Assembly (NCBI GenBank): GCA_963730555.1
Contig: CAVSSS010000024.1
Span: 62,001 to 126,000 of the forward strand
Length of the DNA: 64,000 bases
From: Roseiarcus sp963730555
Lineage (GTDB): Bacteria > Pseudomonadota > Alphaproteobacteria > Rhizobiales > Beijerinckiaceae
Direction: 5' to 3'
The notes beneath the pieces were generated by a model. The model worked only from the letters and a program-made list of their open reading frames with translations. It made no database searches and was not told the origin of the DNA. Positions 33,703 to 43,904 of this stretch are shown one piece after another; the first letter of the stretch is position 1; every line of letters begins with the position of its first letter. The position numbers and the translations under genes are program-made.

Positions 33703-35118
33703 TTGGATCACGACAACGAAGCCAATCGCCTGAGCGCGAGGGCCACGCGATACGCGCGCCTCGGGGTCAACGCCGGCGCGCTCGCGGCGCGCGTCGGCGT
33801 CAATCGGCTGCGCGGGGGCGGGCGCGAGACAGACGCCAGGGCGCTCGCTTCCGCCTTGGGCTCGATGAAGGGCCCGCTGATGAAGGTCGCGCAGATGCTG
33901 ACGACCATCCCCGACGCCGTACCGGCGGATTTCGCCGCCGAATTGACGAAGCTCCAATCGCAGGCGCCGCCGATGGGAGCCTCGTTCGTGCGCCGCCGCA
34001 TGCAGGCCGAGCTTGGGCCAAATTGGCGCGAGCGCTTCGCCGAATTCGACTTCAAGCCCGCGGCTGCCGCGTCGCTCGGCCAGGTGCATCGCGCTATGAG
34101 CCTGACCGGCGATCGGCTCGCCTGCAAGCTGCAATATCCGGAGATGGCTTCGGCGGTGGAGACGGATCTCTCGAACCTCGACCTCTTGTTCTCGCTGCAT
34201 CGGCGCGCGAGCGCCGCGATCGACACGCGCGAGATCGCGCGCGAGATCCGGGAGCGGGTGCGCGAAGAACTGGACTACCAGCGCGAGGCGAAAATCGCCC
34301 GGCTCTATCGGGTCATGCTCGCCGACCGCCCTTTCGTACGCGTGCCGCGGGTCGAGGAAAGCCTGTCGACGCGGCGCCTCTTGACGATGCACTGGCTCGA
34401 CGGCGAGCCGCTCGGCGCCTTCGAGGCCGCGGCGCAGGAAGCGCGCGACGCCATCGCCGTCGGCCTGTTCGACGCGTGGTGGCGTCCGTTCCTGCGCTAC
34501 GGCGTCATTCACGGCGATCCGCATCTCGGCAATTACACGGTCGTGCGCTCGCGCCTTGAGCGCCACGTCGATGGTGTCAATCTCTTCGACTACGGCTGCG
34601 TGCGCATCTTTCCGCCGCGGTTCGTGCTTGGCGTCGTCGAGCTTTACCGGGGGTTCAAAACCGGCGACGAGGCGCGCATCGCGCAAGCTTACGAGATGTG
34701 GGGCTTCTCCGGCCTCAGCCGCGGCGCGCTTGAAGCCATGAATATCTGGGCTCGGTTTCTCTGCGGGCCGATCCTCGACGATCGCGTGCGCACGGCGGCG
34801 GATGGCGTAAAACCGTCAGAATACGGCCGCCGTGAGATCGGCCAGGTGATGCGCGCCTTGAAGGCCGAGGGAGGCGGCCTGCCAGTGCCGCGAGAATTCG
34901 TGTTTCTCGAGCGGGCGACGATCGGTATCGGCAGCGCCTTCCTACGCCTTGGCGCGCGGCTCAACTTTCATCGCCTGTATGAGGACGCAATCGTCGGCTT
35001 CGACGAGGACGCGCTCGCGCGCCGGCAGGCCGGAGCGCTTGAGGCTGTGGGGCTCCCACCCTCTCCCCATAGCCCGTCGGGGGACGGGGGTCCTCCCGGA
35101 CGGCGCGGCCGCATATAG
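33703..35118 (+). CDS. ABC1/UbiB-family atypical kinase
   Basis: Protein-kinase-like ATPase of the UbiB/ADCK family linked to ubiquinone or lipid metabolism. Features: an N-terminal KxGQ-type motif, here MKVAQML (Ala in place of Gly), the Ala-rich loop AAAASLGQVHRA replacing the normal P-loop, YQREAKIARLYRVML, the catalytic VIHGDPHLGNYTV and metal-binding FDYGCVRI. I prefer TTG 33703 (LDHDNEANRLSARATRYARLG) because AAAGGGA precedes it by six bases; GTG 33619 would run from inside the vapC stop region through Pro-rich sequence. 471 residues. The last 15 residues are low complexity. Confidence 0.82.
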   Translation: MDHDNEANRLSARATRYARLGVNAGALAARVGVNRLRGGGRETDARALASALGSMKGPLMKVAQMLTTIPDAVPADFAAELTKLQSQAPPMGASFVRRRMQAELGPNWRERFAEFDFKPAAAASLGQVHRAMSLTGDRLACKLQYPEMASAVETDLSNLDLLFSLHRRASAAIDTREIAREIRERVREELDYQREAKIARLYRVMLADRPFVRVPRVEESLSTRRLLTMHWLDGEPLGAFEAAAQEARDAIAVGLFDAWWRPFLRYGVIHGDPHLGNYTVVRSRLERHVDGVNLFDYGCVRIFPPRFVLGVVELYRGFKTGDEARIAQAYEMWGFSGLSRGALEAMNIWARFLCGPILDDRVRTAADGVKPSEYGRREIGQVMRALKAEGGGLPVPREFVFLERATIGIGSAFLRLGARLNFHRLYEDAIVGFDEDALARRQAGALEAVGLPPSPHSPSGDGGPPGRRGRI

Positions 35119-35140
35119 TCGCGGTGAGGGAGGGATAAGC

Positions 35141-36320
35141 ATGCGCCGCACTCAGGTCGCGATTATCGGCGGCGGTCCGGCTGGCCTGCTCCTCTCGCAT
35201 TTGCTGCACGGCCATGGAATCGACAGCGTCGTGCTCGAGCGGCAGACGAAAGCCTATGTGCTGAAACGCATTCGCGCCGGCGTGCTCGAATTCGGCTCCG
35301 TTCAGGTGCTGCGGAATTCGGGCGCCGGCGAGCGGATGGACCGCGAAGGCCATGCGCATGACGGAAGCTTCATCGTCTGGCAGGACCGCGAGCCATTTCT
35401 CATCGACACCAAGACACACGCCGGCAGACCGATGTGGTCACATGGCCAAACCGCGATCACCGAGGAACTGTACCGGATCCGGAAACGCGACGGCGGACGG
35501 ATCGTTGAAGAGGCGGAGAACGTCCACCTCCACGACATAGCCAGCGCCGCGCCCAAGGTGACCTTCCGAAAGGGCGGCGTGGCCGAGACTTCTCGAATGC
35601 GACTTCATCGCCGGCTGCGACGGGTTCCACGGCGTGTCGCGGCAGAGCATTCCGCAATCTGTGCTCAGAATCTTCGAGCGCGCCTATCCGTTCGGCTGGC
35701 TCGGAATCATGTCCGAAACGCCGCCGGTCGGCGAGGTCATCTACGCGCGGCACGAGCGAGGCTTCGCGCTTGCCTCGCTGCGCAATCCGATGCTGAGCCG
35801 CTATTACATCCAGTGCGCCCTCGACACGCGGATCGAGGATTGGCCGGATGAGCGGTTCTGGGACGAATTGAAACGACGGTTTCCGGACGACATCGCCCGC
35901 AAGATCATAACCGGGCCCTCGATCGAAAAGTCGATCGCGCCCTTGCGCAGTTTCGTCGCCGAGCCAATGCGTTACGGGCGGCTGTTTCTCGCCGGGGACG
36001 CAGCGCATATCGTGCCGCCGACCGGGGCGAAAGGCCTCAATCTCGCGATCTCCGACGTCTTCTACCTCGCGCGCGCTTTCGCGGCGCATTTCTCAACGAG
36101 CGACGACCGCTATCTCGAGAGTTACTCGGATATGGCGCTGCGACGGGTGTGGGCGTCAGAGCGTTTCTCCTGGTGGCTGACCAATTTGCTGCACGTGTTT
36201 CCCGACGATGACGCCTTCGAAACCCGGATCAAGCTCAGCGAATTCGATCATCTCCTGCGATCGAAGCACGCCGCAGCCGTGGTCGCCGAACAATATGCCG
36301 GACTGCCGTTCGAGGATTGA
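35141..36320 (+). pseudogene. pobA: 4-hydroxybenzoate 3-monooxygenase, interrupted by a frameshift
   Basis: Flavoprotein hydroxylase that turns 4-hydroxybenzoate into protocatechuate. The first part, from ATG 35141, has the dinucleotide fold VAIIGGGPAGLLLSHLL and the PobA signature RIRAGVLEFG...GERMDREGHAHDG. At 35590-35591 the frame is lost within GACTTC; the next frame continues CDFIAGCDGFHGVSRQSIP and has GRLFLAGDAAHIVPPTGAKG with the second FAD motif. Deleting one T restores GACTC and gives 392 residues, the normal PobA length. The C-terminus AEQYAGLPFED is also typical. No pcaGH or pobR is adjacent. A sequence error is more likely than decay, as no other damage is seen. Confidence 0.85.
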
Positions 36321-36326
36321 GCGCCG

Positions 36327-36956
36327 TCAAAGGCGCGACAGGATTGGCAGCCTCGGCCCAATCGCGCAATTGAGCTGGATAAGCAGGATCAGCGTGATTC
36401 CGAGCGTCACGTTAAGCAGGCCCGCAAGCGCGCCGATCGCGTAGAGCGACTGCGCCACAGCGATGCGCCGCTTGACGGCGCGCGAGACATCGTCGTGCGC
36501 TTCCTCCCGGATAAGTTTCGCGCTGTCGGCGCACGACCATGTGGCGTAGAGGCACGCGCCGAGGAGGCCGATATTGACCCAGTAGACGAGAAACGCGGTG
36601 CGGAACGTCAGGAAATCGGCGAGCAGCCTGGTCGAGAACGGCAGCACGGTGACGACGGCGAGGAAAAGGAAATGCAGCCAGGTGAGATCGCGGTTGGAAC
36701 GTTCGAGCTGGTTGAGTTGCGTCTGCTGGCCGAGCCAGAAAATGCCGAGCGTCAAAAGGCTCAAGAGCCATGGCAGGAGCCTCGGCGCCGAAGCGGCAAG
36801 CGCGCGCAGGAGTTCGGCCTCCGAGTGGATGTCGATCGGCTCGGGTGTATGAAAGTCGAGCACCAATATGGTCGCCGCGATGGCGAACAGGCCGTCGCTG
36901 AGCGCCGCGATCCGCCCCACTTCGCCACCGGCTAAAATATTGTAGTGGGTCTGCAT
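36327..36956 (-). CDS. TMEM175-like potassium channel family protein (DUF1211)
   Basis: Integral membrane protein with six hydrophobic segments. The family signature RIAALSDGLFAIAATILVLD occupies TM1 (R...SDG...A.T), followed by PWLLSLLTLGIFWL and DLTWLHFLFLAVVTVLPFS. Bacterial relatives form tetrameric, K-selective leak channels. The 209 residues are typical of prokaryotic single-repeat members. The start is ATG 36956. It is convergent with pobA (gap of six bases). Confidence 0.82.
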   Translation of the reverse strand: MQTHYNILAGGEVGRIAALSDGLFAIAATILVLDFHTPEPIDIHSEAELLRALAASAPRLLPWLLSLLTLGIFWLGQQTQLNQLERSNRDLTWLHFLFLAVVTVLPFSTRLLADFLTFRTAFLVYWVNIGLLGACLYATWSCADSAKLIREEAHDDVSRAVKRRIAVAQSLYAIGALAGLLNVTLGITLILLIQLNCAIGPRLPILSRL

Positions 36957-37087
36957 GGCGCGACCATCGCCTGCAGGCTGAGGTGGGTCAATCCGTGCAT
37001 CGCGTTGTCAGGTCCGCGTTTGACTGTGAACCGCGTCCATTCGAGGATCGCGAGCGCAAGGCGAGAGGATTGGTGAAGGAGCAGCCG

Positions 37088-38236
37088 ATGCCGCAGCCAT
37101 TCACGTTGCTCGTGCCCGATAGCGATATTGCGGACCTGCGGGAACGGCTTGCACGCACCCGTTTTCCCGATTCAGCGCCGGGCGAGCCCTGGGCTTACGG
37201 GTCGAGCGTCGACTATCTTCGCAGCCTCGTCGACTATTGGCGCGGTCCCTTCGACTGGCGCGCGCAGGAGGCGCGCCTCAACGCCTTCCCGCAATTCAAG
37301 ATGACGCGGCCCGACTATGACCTGCACTTTCTGCATGTGCCTGGAAAGGGCCCCAACTCGACGCCGATCTTGTTGATGCACGGGTGGCCGGGGTCCGTGT
37401 TCGAGTTCCTGGATTTCATTCCCCGCCTCACCGATCCGGCGAGTTTTGGCGGCGATCCGGCCGACGCTTTCACAGTCGTCGCGCCGTCGCTGCCGGGCTA
37501 TGGGCTCTCGTTCCGCCCTGGGCAGAGGCGCTTCGGCGTCGAGGAGATCGCGGATTGTTTCGCCGAGCTCATGACCGATACGCTCGGCTACAAGCGCTTC
37601 GCCGTCCAGGGCGGCGACTGGGGCGGCATTACCGCCGCGCGGATGGGCTACGCGCATGCGGATAAGCTGATCGGCGTTCATGTCAATTTTCTAGCCGTCC
37701 GCCGCGAGCCCGACAGGATCAAAAATCCGACCCCCGAGCAGCAAGTTTTTCTCAATGAGCTCAACCATTGGCTCAAGGAGGATGCCGCATATGCGGCGAT
37801 TCAAGGCACCCGCCCGCAGACCCTGAGCTTTGGCCTGACCGATTCTCCGGCGGGGCTTGCGGCGTGGATCGTCGAGAAATTCCGCGCCTGGTCCGACTGC
37901 AATGGCGATGTCGAGAGCGTCTTCACGCGTGACCACATGCTCGGCAACATCAGCTTCTACTGGTTCACCGGCGCGATCGGATCGTCGTTCTACACCTATT
38001 ACTTCCGCATGCATCGGCCCTGGATGATCCCTGAAGGCGCGGCCGTCACGGCGCCAACGGGTTACGCCGAATTCCCGCGCGAGATCCTGCATCCGCCGCG
38101 CTCGCTCGCCGAGCCAATGTTTACGAACATCCGCCGCTGGACGGTCATGAAGAAGGGCGGCCATTTCGCCGCCATGGAGCAGCCCGACGCCCTCGCTGGG
38201 GATGTGCGCGCCTTCTATCGTTCGTTGCGAAGCTGA
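37088..38236 (+). CDS. Epoxide hydrolase, alpha/beta-hydrolase (EHN domain) family
   Basis: Microsomal-type epoxide hydrolase that opens epoxides to diols via a covalent Asp ester. An N-terminal EHN domain is present (LRERLARTRFPDSAP...YLRSLVDYWRGPFDW), then the oxyanion motif LLMHGWPGSVFEF, the nucleophile in VQGGDWGGITAARM (Asp), and the catalytic His in KKGGHFAAMEQPD. ATG 37088 follows AAGGAG by seven bases, so I reject the 35-residue extension to 36983. 382 residues, normal length. No pathway neighbours are evident. Confidence 0.88.
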   Translation: MPQPFTLLVPDSDIADLRERLARTRFPDSAPGEPWAYGSSVDYLRSLVDYWRGPFDWRAQEARLNAFPQFKMTRPDYDLHFLHVPGKGPNSTPILLMHGWPGSVFEFLDFIPRLTDPASFGGDPADAFTVVAPSLPGYGLSFRPGQRRFGVEEIADCFAELMTDTLGYKRFAVQGGDWGGITAARMGYAHADKLIGVHVNFLAVRREPDRIKNPTPEQQVFLNELNHWLKEDAAYAAIQGTRPQTLSFGLTDSPAGLAAWIVEKFRAWSDCNGDVESVFTRDHMLGNISFYWFTGAIGSSFYTYYFRMHRPWMIPEGAAVTAPTGYAEFPREILHPPRSLAEPMFTNIRRWTVMKKGGHFAAMEQPDALAGDVRAFYRSLRS

Positions 38237-38238
38237 GC

Positions 38239-38889
38239 CTACCCGCCGCGCTCGGCAAGCAGCCTGGCGATATGCGCGCGCAAGTCGGCGACGCCATCGC
38301 CGATACGCGCCGAGGTCAGCAGCACTTCCGGATAAGCGGCGACATGCTTGCGCAAGCCCTCGAGCGTCGCCGCGATGCGGGTGTCGCGGTCGGCGGCCTT
38401 CACTTCGTCGCCCTTGGTCAAGATGACAGCATACGACACCGCCGCGGCGTCGAGCGCGCGCATCGTCTCGTGATCGCTCTCTTTCAAGCCATGCCGGCCA
38501 TCCACCAGCACAAAGACTCGGACGAGCGACGGACGGCCGCGCAGATAGTCGCGCGCGAGCTCGCTCCAGGACGCGGACTTCGATTTCGCCACTGCCGCAT
38601 AGCCGTAGCCCGGCATGTCGACCAGACGAGCCTTGCCCCCGAGGTCAAAGAAGATCAACTCCTGCGTGCGGCCGGGCGTGCGCGACGTGCGTGCGAGCGT
38701 CGTTCGGCCGGTGAGCGCATTGATGAGCGACGACTTGCCGACGTTCGATCGCCCGGCAAACGCGATTTCGGGCGCGCCAATCGGCGGCAGGCCGTCGGCG
38801 CGCGCCGCCGCGAAGATAAATTCGCACGGGCCCGCGAACAGTTTGCGTCCGGCCTCGGTCCAGTCGGGAGCGACTGTCGCTTCGCTCAT
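38239..38889 (-). CDS. engB: Ribosome biogenesis GTPase EngB (YsxC/YihA)
   Basis: TRAFAC GTPase required for assembly of the large ribosomal subunit. G1 is GRSNVGKSS, the switch region has TSRTPGRTQ, G3 is DMPGYG and G4 is TKGD. 216 residues. The ATG overlaps the yidC stop by four bases (38886-38889), so it is coupled to the rpmH-rnpA-yidC cluster as in most Alphaproteobacteria. The C-terminus lies only three bases from the end of the convergent epoxide hydrolase gene. Confidence 0.94.
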   Translation of the reverse strand: MSEATVAPDWTEAGRKLFAGPCEFIFAAARADGLPPIGAPEIAFAGRSNVGKSSLINALTGRTTLARTSRTPGRTQELIFFDLGGKARLVDMPGYGYAAVAKSKSASWSELARDYLRGRPSLVRVFVLVDGRHGLKESDHETMRALDAAAVSYAVILTKGDEVKAADRDTRIAATLEGLRKHVAAYPEVLLTSARIGDGVADLRAHIARLLAERGG

Positions 38890-40725
38890 ACGCTCGGCGT
38901 CTTGGCCGGGCTGGTCTTCTTCGGGAACAGCTTGAAGAGGTTGTCCCAGAGTTCAACCTTCACCCCGGCCTTGGTCATGATGTAGTACTGCTGGAGCACC
39001 GTCAGCGTGTTGTTCCAGGTCCAGTAGATAACGAGGCCCGCCGGAAACGTGCCGAGCATGAAGGTGAAGATGACCGGCATCCAGGAAAACATCTGCTTTT
39101 GAACCGGATCGGCCGGCTCGGGATTTCATCTTCATCTGGAAGAACATCGACACGCCCATGATGAGCGGCCAGATGCCGAGCGCGAGGAAATGGCCAAACA
39201 CCGGCAGCGCGGTCGGCTCCCACGGGATCAACCCGAACAGGGTGAACACGTTGGTCGGATCGGGCGCGGAGAGGTCCCGGATCCAGCCGAAGAACGGCGC
39301 ATGCCGCATCTCGATGGTGATGAAAATGACTTTGTAGAGCGCGAAGAACACCGGAATCTGGATCACCATCGGCAAGCAGCCGGCGACCGGGTTGACGCCC
39401 TCGCGCTTGAACAGCGCCATCTGCTCTTGCTGCTGCTTGACCTTGTCGTCGGGATAGAGGTCCTTTAGCGCCGCGATCTGCGGCTGGATCTTCTTCATCT
39501 TCGCCATCGAATTATACGAGCGATTGGCGAGCGGGAAGAAGGCGACCTTGACCAGTACCGTCACGATCATGATCGCGAGGCCGAAATTGCCAACAAATTT
39601 GTAGATGGTGTCAATCAACCAGTACATCGGCTGGGTAATGAAGTAGAACCAGCCCCAGTCGATCATCAGATTGAATTTCTTGATGCCGAGCTTGGCGGCG
39701 TAATCGTCGATCGTCGAGACTTCCTTGGCGCCGGCGAAGAGGCGTGTTGTGGTCTCGAACGTCGCCCCAGGCGCGACCGTCTGCTCCTTGCCGAGGAAAT
39801 CGGCCTGATAGTCGACCGGCTCTGCGGTCCCGGTGGCCGAATAGCGGGCCTCGATCGGGGCAGTCTGGTCAGGGATGATCGCCGAGCCCCAATATTTGTC
39901 GGTGAAGCCAAGCCAGCCGCCATCGCCCTTGTAGGCCTCGACCTTGCCGGTCGCCTTGTCGATGGCGGCGTAGGTCGGCGCATGCTCCTGGCCGCCGATC
40001 ACGCCTTCGAATCCCTCGTGCAGCACCGAGTAGCCGGCGACGTTCGGCCTGCCATGGCGCAGCACGAGCCCGTAGGGCTGCACCGTCGCTGGCGCCGAGC
40101 CCGAGTTCACGACCGAATCCGTGACCGTGAACATGTATTTGTCGTCGACCGCGATCTTGCGCTTGAAGACAAGGCCCTCGCCGTTGTCCCAGGTCAGCGT
40201 AACCGGCTGCGAGGGGGTCAGCGTCTGGCGATCGGCGGTCCAGACGGTGTCGAGATTGGGGGTCTTGCTCCCGGCCGGGCTTACAAATCCGGTCTCGGCC
40301 CAATAAGCGTCGGGCGCGCCCGGCGGTGTGAACAGTCTAACGTTCGGACTCTTCGGGTCGACCGTCTCGCGATAGCCCCTGAGGACAATATCGTCGATCC
40401 TGCCGCCCTTGAGGTTGATCGAGCCGCCGATGCTCGGCGTGTCGATGACCACGCGGGGGCTCGCCGCCAGGGCCTGGCTGACTGTCTCCGCCGCGGTCGT
40501 GGCCGGAGCGCCCGGCGGAACAGGGGCCCCAGGGAGCGCGGCGCGTGGCGCCGCGGGCGTAGCGCCCGGCTGCGCCTCGCTCGCCGGGGAGGAGACATTG
40601 GCCTGCGTTTGCGCCTGGTGCTGGCGCTGATACAAAGGACCGGCGTAGAAATATTGCCAGGCGACCATCACCAGGACCGACAGCGCGGCCGCGAGAAAAA
40701 GGTTCCTGATGTCCTCGGTGCTCAT
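38886..40725 (-). CDS. yidC: Membrane protein insertase YidC (frameshifted in this sequence)
   Basis: Inserts proteins into the inner membrane alone or with SecYEG. Seen are TM1 (FLAAALSVLVMVAWQYFY), a large periplasmic domain, and the conserved core YNSMAKMKKIQPQI with its hydrophilic-groove Arg. After FFQMKM the frame breaks at 39124-39126; the next frame gives NPEPADPVQKQMFSWMP and WTWNNTLTVLQQYYIM, the family's conserved C-terminal part. Removing one A on the minus strand turns GAAATC into GAATC and yields 612 residues, the normal length. As yidC is essential, the shift is almost certainly not real. The start overlaps the rnpA stop (ATGA). Confidence 0.93.
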
Positions 40726-41165
40726 CTCGGCCTATCTTTGCCTTTCGGCGCTCCCGCGGTCGATCCACGCCCACGATCGTCCCCGCCGCGGCGCCGGGCG
40801 GCGCGGAAGGCGGTGCGGACATCGTCGACGAGCGCGGCGAAACGGCGGCCCAGCGCCTCGCGCCGGGCCATCAGCACGTAGTCGTGATCGCTCTCCGCCT
40901 CAAGAGGCGCGGCAGCGCGCAGGGCCTCTTTTAGCCGCCGTCGGACGCGATTGCGCTCGACCGCGCCGCCGACGCTTTTGGTCACCGTCAGTCCGACGCG
41001 CGCGGCCGAGTCTGCCGCTTTCCTGGCTTCGTCGCGACGGCGGAATTGCAATGTGAAAGTCTCGACCGGCGCGCGCCGTCCGCGCGAGACGCGCTGAAAT
41101 TCGGCCCGCTTGGTCAGGCGACCTGGAAGTTGGCCTGCGCAGCCAGATCCGCCATCCTCATGCAA
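40722..41165 (-). CDS. rnpA: Ribonuclease P protein component
   Basis: Basic protein subunit that helps the RNase P RNA mature tRNA 5' ends. It has GQLPGRLTKRAEFQRVSRG at the N-terminus, the central RVGLTVTKSVGGAVERNRVRRRLKEA with the RNR motif, and VLMARREAL. The C-terminus is an Arg/Gly-rich tail. The frame begins with TTG at 41165; a start closer to GQLPGRL would be more usual but no ATG is available. It overlaps yidC by four bases and follows rpmH after 80 bases. A yidD gene, often between rnpA and yidC, is absent. Confidence 0.92.
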   Translation of the reverse strand: MHEDGGSGCAGQLPGRLTKRAEFQRVSRGRRAPVETFTLQFRRRDEARKAADSAARVGLTVTKSVGGAVERNRVRRRLKEALRAAAPLEAESDHDYVLMARREALGRRFAALVDDVRTAFRAARRRGGDDRGRGSTAGAPKGKDRPR

Positions 41166-41245
41166 GGCGTCAAAGCTCCCTTCCCCGCCATCTTCGCCGA
41201 CACGCGAATGGCCAAGACGGGGAGCGAGGCCGAAGGCGCGGCGAT

Positions 41246-41380
41246 TCAGGCGCTGAGCTTCTTGCGGCCGCGCGCGCGGCGAGCGGCGATCACCTTGCGG
41301 CCGCCGACCGTCGCCATGCGGGCGCGAAAGCCGTGGCGGCGCTTGCGCACGATCTTGCTGGGTTGATAGGTCCGCTTCAC
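41246..41380 (-). CDS. rpmH: 50S ribosomal protein L34
   Basis: A 44-residue basic protein. It reads VKRTYQPSKIVRKRRHGFRA in the first 20 residues and continues RMATVGGRKVIAARRARGRK and KLSA, matching L34 along its full length. The start codon is GTG at 41380. It heads the rpmH-rnpA-yidC-engB cluster. In many bacteria this cluster is near the replication origin, but no dnaA is seen here. Confidence 0.95.
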   Translation of the reverse strand: MKRTYQPSKIVRKRRHGFRARMATVGGRKVIAARRARGRKKLSA

Positions 41381-41586
41381 GGGCTAGTCTCCGAATTCCA
41401 ACCGTCGGCGGAAAATCGAGCGGCGCCCGATCTTAAACGCGCAAACGCCGACGCCGCCGCTACGTCAGAGACCAAGCGGCAGGCCGGAAAAATGAATGCG
41501 GCGCCTGACGCGCCGCTGCAAGGAGCGGGCTTATGCCGCGCCGGCGCGGCCAAGTCAATCGCAACTGCTACGGGACTCTACTGCAC

Positions 41587-41769
41587 CTAGTGCGCGCAGT
41601 CGCGGTGCCCCGAATTGAGGCAGTTCTGCAATTTGCGCTGCTGGTCGATGTAATGGAAAGCCCAATAACCGAGCGCCGCAAGGACGACGACGACGATAAT
41701 GGCGGCGATATTGCCGCGCCCGCTTGCCTGCGGTTCGTCCCCGTCCCCTTCGGACGAGGATTGGCTCAC
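41587..41769 (-). CDS. Small single-pass membrane protein (60 aa)
   Basis: Acidic, Ser-rich N-terminus (MSQSSSEGDGDEPQASGRG), one TM helix (NIAAIIVVVVLAALGYWAFHY), and a short tail with two Cys (LQNCLNSGHRDCAH). It starts with GTG 41769 that overlaps the dxs stop (GTGA), so it is translationally coupled to dxs. Similar short proteins with a Cys-containing tail occur in Hyphomicrobiales. Function unknown. Confidence 0.65.
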   Translation of the reverse strand: MSQSSSEGDGDEPQASGRGNIAAIIVVVVLAALGYWAFHYIDQQRKLQNCLNSGHRDCAH

Positions 41770-43698
41770 GCGGAGCGGCTCGAGGCGAGGCGCTCGACAT
41801 CCCCGAGCGCCGCGATCGCCTTGGCGACAATGCCCTTCGCGTCGAGTCCTGCCGCGGCGTACATGCGCTCCGGCTTGTCGTGATCCTGGAATTTGTCGGG
41901 CAGCGTCATTGTGCGGACCTTAAGCCCGTTCTCGAGCGCGCCGGCGTCGCTGAGCAAGGTCAGCACATGCGCGCCGAAGCCGCCGGCCGCGCCTTCCTCG
42001 ATAGTGATGAGGAGCTTGTGCGTCGCCGCCAACTTGAGAATGAGCTCGCGGTCGAGCGGCTTGGCGAAGCGCGCGTCGGCGACCGTGGTCGACAGGCCGC
42101 GCGCCGCCAGTTCGTCGGCGGCCTTGAGCGCTTCGCCGAGCCTAGCGCCGAGCGACAAGATCGCGATCCGCGCGCCCTCGCGCACGACGCGGCCCTTGCC
42201 GATTGGCAAGAGCTCGCCCTGCTGCGGCAGCTCAACGCCGACGCCCTCGCCGCGGGGATAGCGAAGCGCAATCGGCCCCGAATCGTGGGCCGCGGCGGTC
42301 GCAACCATATGGACGAGTTCGGCCTCGTCGGAAGCCGCCATCACCGTCATATTCGGCAGACAGGCAAGATAGGCGATGTCGAAGGCGCCCGCGTGCGTCG
42401 CGCCGTCCGCGCCGACGAGCCCAGCGCGATCAAGAGCGAAGCGAACCGGCAGGTTCTGGATCGCCACGTCATGCACGAGCTGGTCGTAGCCGCGCTGCAG
42501 GAATGTCGAATAGATCGCGCAAAAGGGCCTGAATCCTTCCGTCGCCAAGCCGGCGGCAAAAGTGACGGCGTGCTGTTCGGCGATGCCGACATCGAACACG
42601 CGATCGGGGAAAACCGTCTTCATTCGGTCGAGCCCCGTGCCGTCCGGCATGGCGGCGGTGACCCCGATGATCTTCTCGTCGCGCCGCGCTTCCTCGACCA
42701 GCGCGTTGGCGAACACGCGGGTATAGGTGGGCGCGTTGGTCTTGGGCTTGGATTGTGCGCCGGTGATCACGTCAAAGGCGGTCACCCCATGATACTTGTC
42801 GTCGGCGGCCTCGGCCGGCGGGTAGCCCTTGCCCTTCTTCGTCACCACGTGCACGAGCACCGGCCCGTCCTGCACATCACGCACGTTCTTCAAGATCGGC
42901 AGAAGATGGTCGAGATTGTGGCCATCTATTGGCCCGACGTAATAGAAACCGAGCTCCTCGAACAGGGTGCCGCCAGTCCAGAAGTTGCGGCCGTACTCCT
43001 CGGTAAGTCGAGCCTTGTCGTACATGAACTTCGGAAGCCGCCGCGCGAGCTGCCTGGCCACGCCGCGCAGTGAACGATAGGCTCGGCCCGAAACGAGGCG
43101 GGCGAGATAAGCCGACATCGCGCCTGTCGGCGGCGCGATCGACATGTCGTTATCATTGAGGATGACGATGAGTTCGCGAGCGCATGGCGCCGGCGTTGTT
43201 CATCGCCTCGTAGGCCATTCCCGCCGACATCGCGCCGTCGCCGATGACCGCGACCACGTGGTTGGCGCCATTCGACAGATCGCGCGCCACCGCCATGCCC
43301 AGGCTCGCCGAAACCGACGTCGAGGAGTGGGCCGCTCCGAACGGATCGTATTCGCTTTCCGAGCGTTTGGTGAAACCGCTCAAGCCGCCGCCCTGCCGTA
43401 AAGTTCGGATCCGATCGCGCCGGCCCGTCAGGATTTTGTGCGGGTAGGCCTGGTGGCCGACGTCCCAGACGACGCGATCGGTCGGCGTGTCGAAAACGTA
43501 GTGCAGAGCGACCGTCAGTTCGACGACGCCGAGCCCAGCGCCGAGATGGCCGCCAGTCACCGAGACCGCGCTGATCGTTTCGGCGCGCAACTCATCGGCA
43601 AGCTGAGGGAGATCACTCTCTCTCAGCTTGCGCAGATCGGCCGGTGATTCGATTTGATCCAGAAGCGGCGTTGAAGGCTTGGTCACTCTTTTCCCCAA
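41766..43698 (-). CDS. dxs: 1-deoxy-D-xylulose-5-phosphate synthase (frameshifted in this sequence)
   Basis: Thiamine-diphosphate enzyme that makes DXP from pyruvate and glyceraldehyde 3-phosphate, the first step of the MEP isoprenoid route. The N-terminal part has VVWDVGHQAYPHKILTGR, HSSTSVSASLGMAVA and the ThDP-binding VIGDGAMSAGMAYEAMNNAG. The frame breaks at 43170-43175 (minus-strand GAACTC). Removal of one A restores GACTC and the conserved RLIVILNDNDMSIAPP, giving 643 residues. The rest has YYVGPIDGHNL, GIAEQHAVTFAAGLA with the catalytic Glu, and a C-terminal transketolase domain. Since this is normally essential, I regard the gene as intact. Confidence 0.92.
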
Positions 43699-43904
43699 TC
43701 GCAGCGCTTACTGGCCGCCGCGTAACAAGACCTACACGTACACCAAGTCCGACGTTCACCGCAATTACGCGCTTTCGCCATGATGGCGCCGTAAAGTAAC
43801 CCGTTTCAACTTGGTTTAGCACAATCGTGAAACGCGACGCGGCCATAAAGCGTTCCGGCGCGATGGAATTTGCTATCGGCGCCCGTATGGCGCAAATTTG
43901 TGCA

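Noticed and set aside
39115..39130. Programmed frameshift in yidC
   Set aside because: No slippery heptamer with downstream structure characteristic of the family, and YidC is not known to use recoding; the same GANTC-related insertion recurs in unrelated genes.
41724..43073. 449-codon plus-strand frame opposite dxs
   Set aside because: It mirrors the codon usage of dxs, has Arg/Gly-rich text without family features, and dxs is certain.
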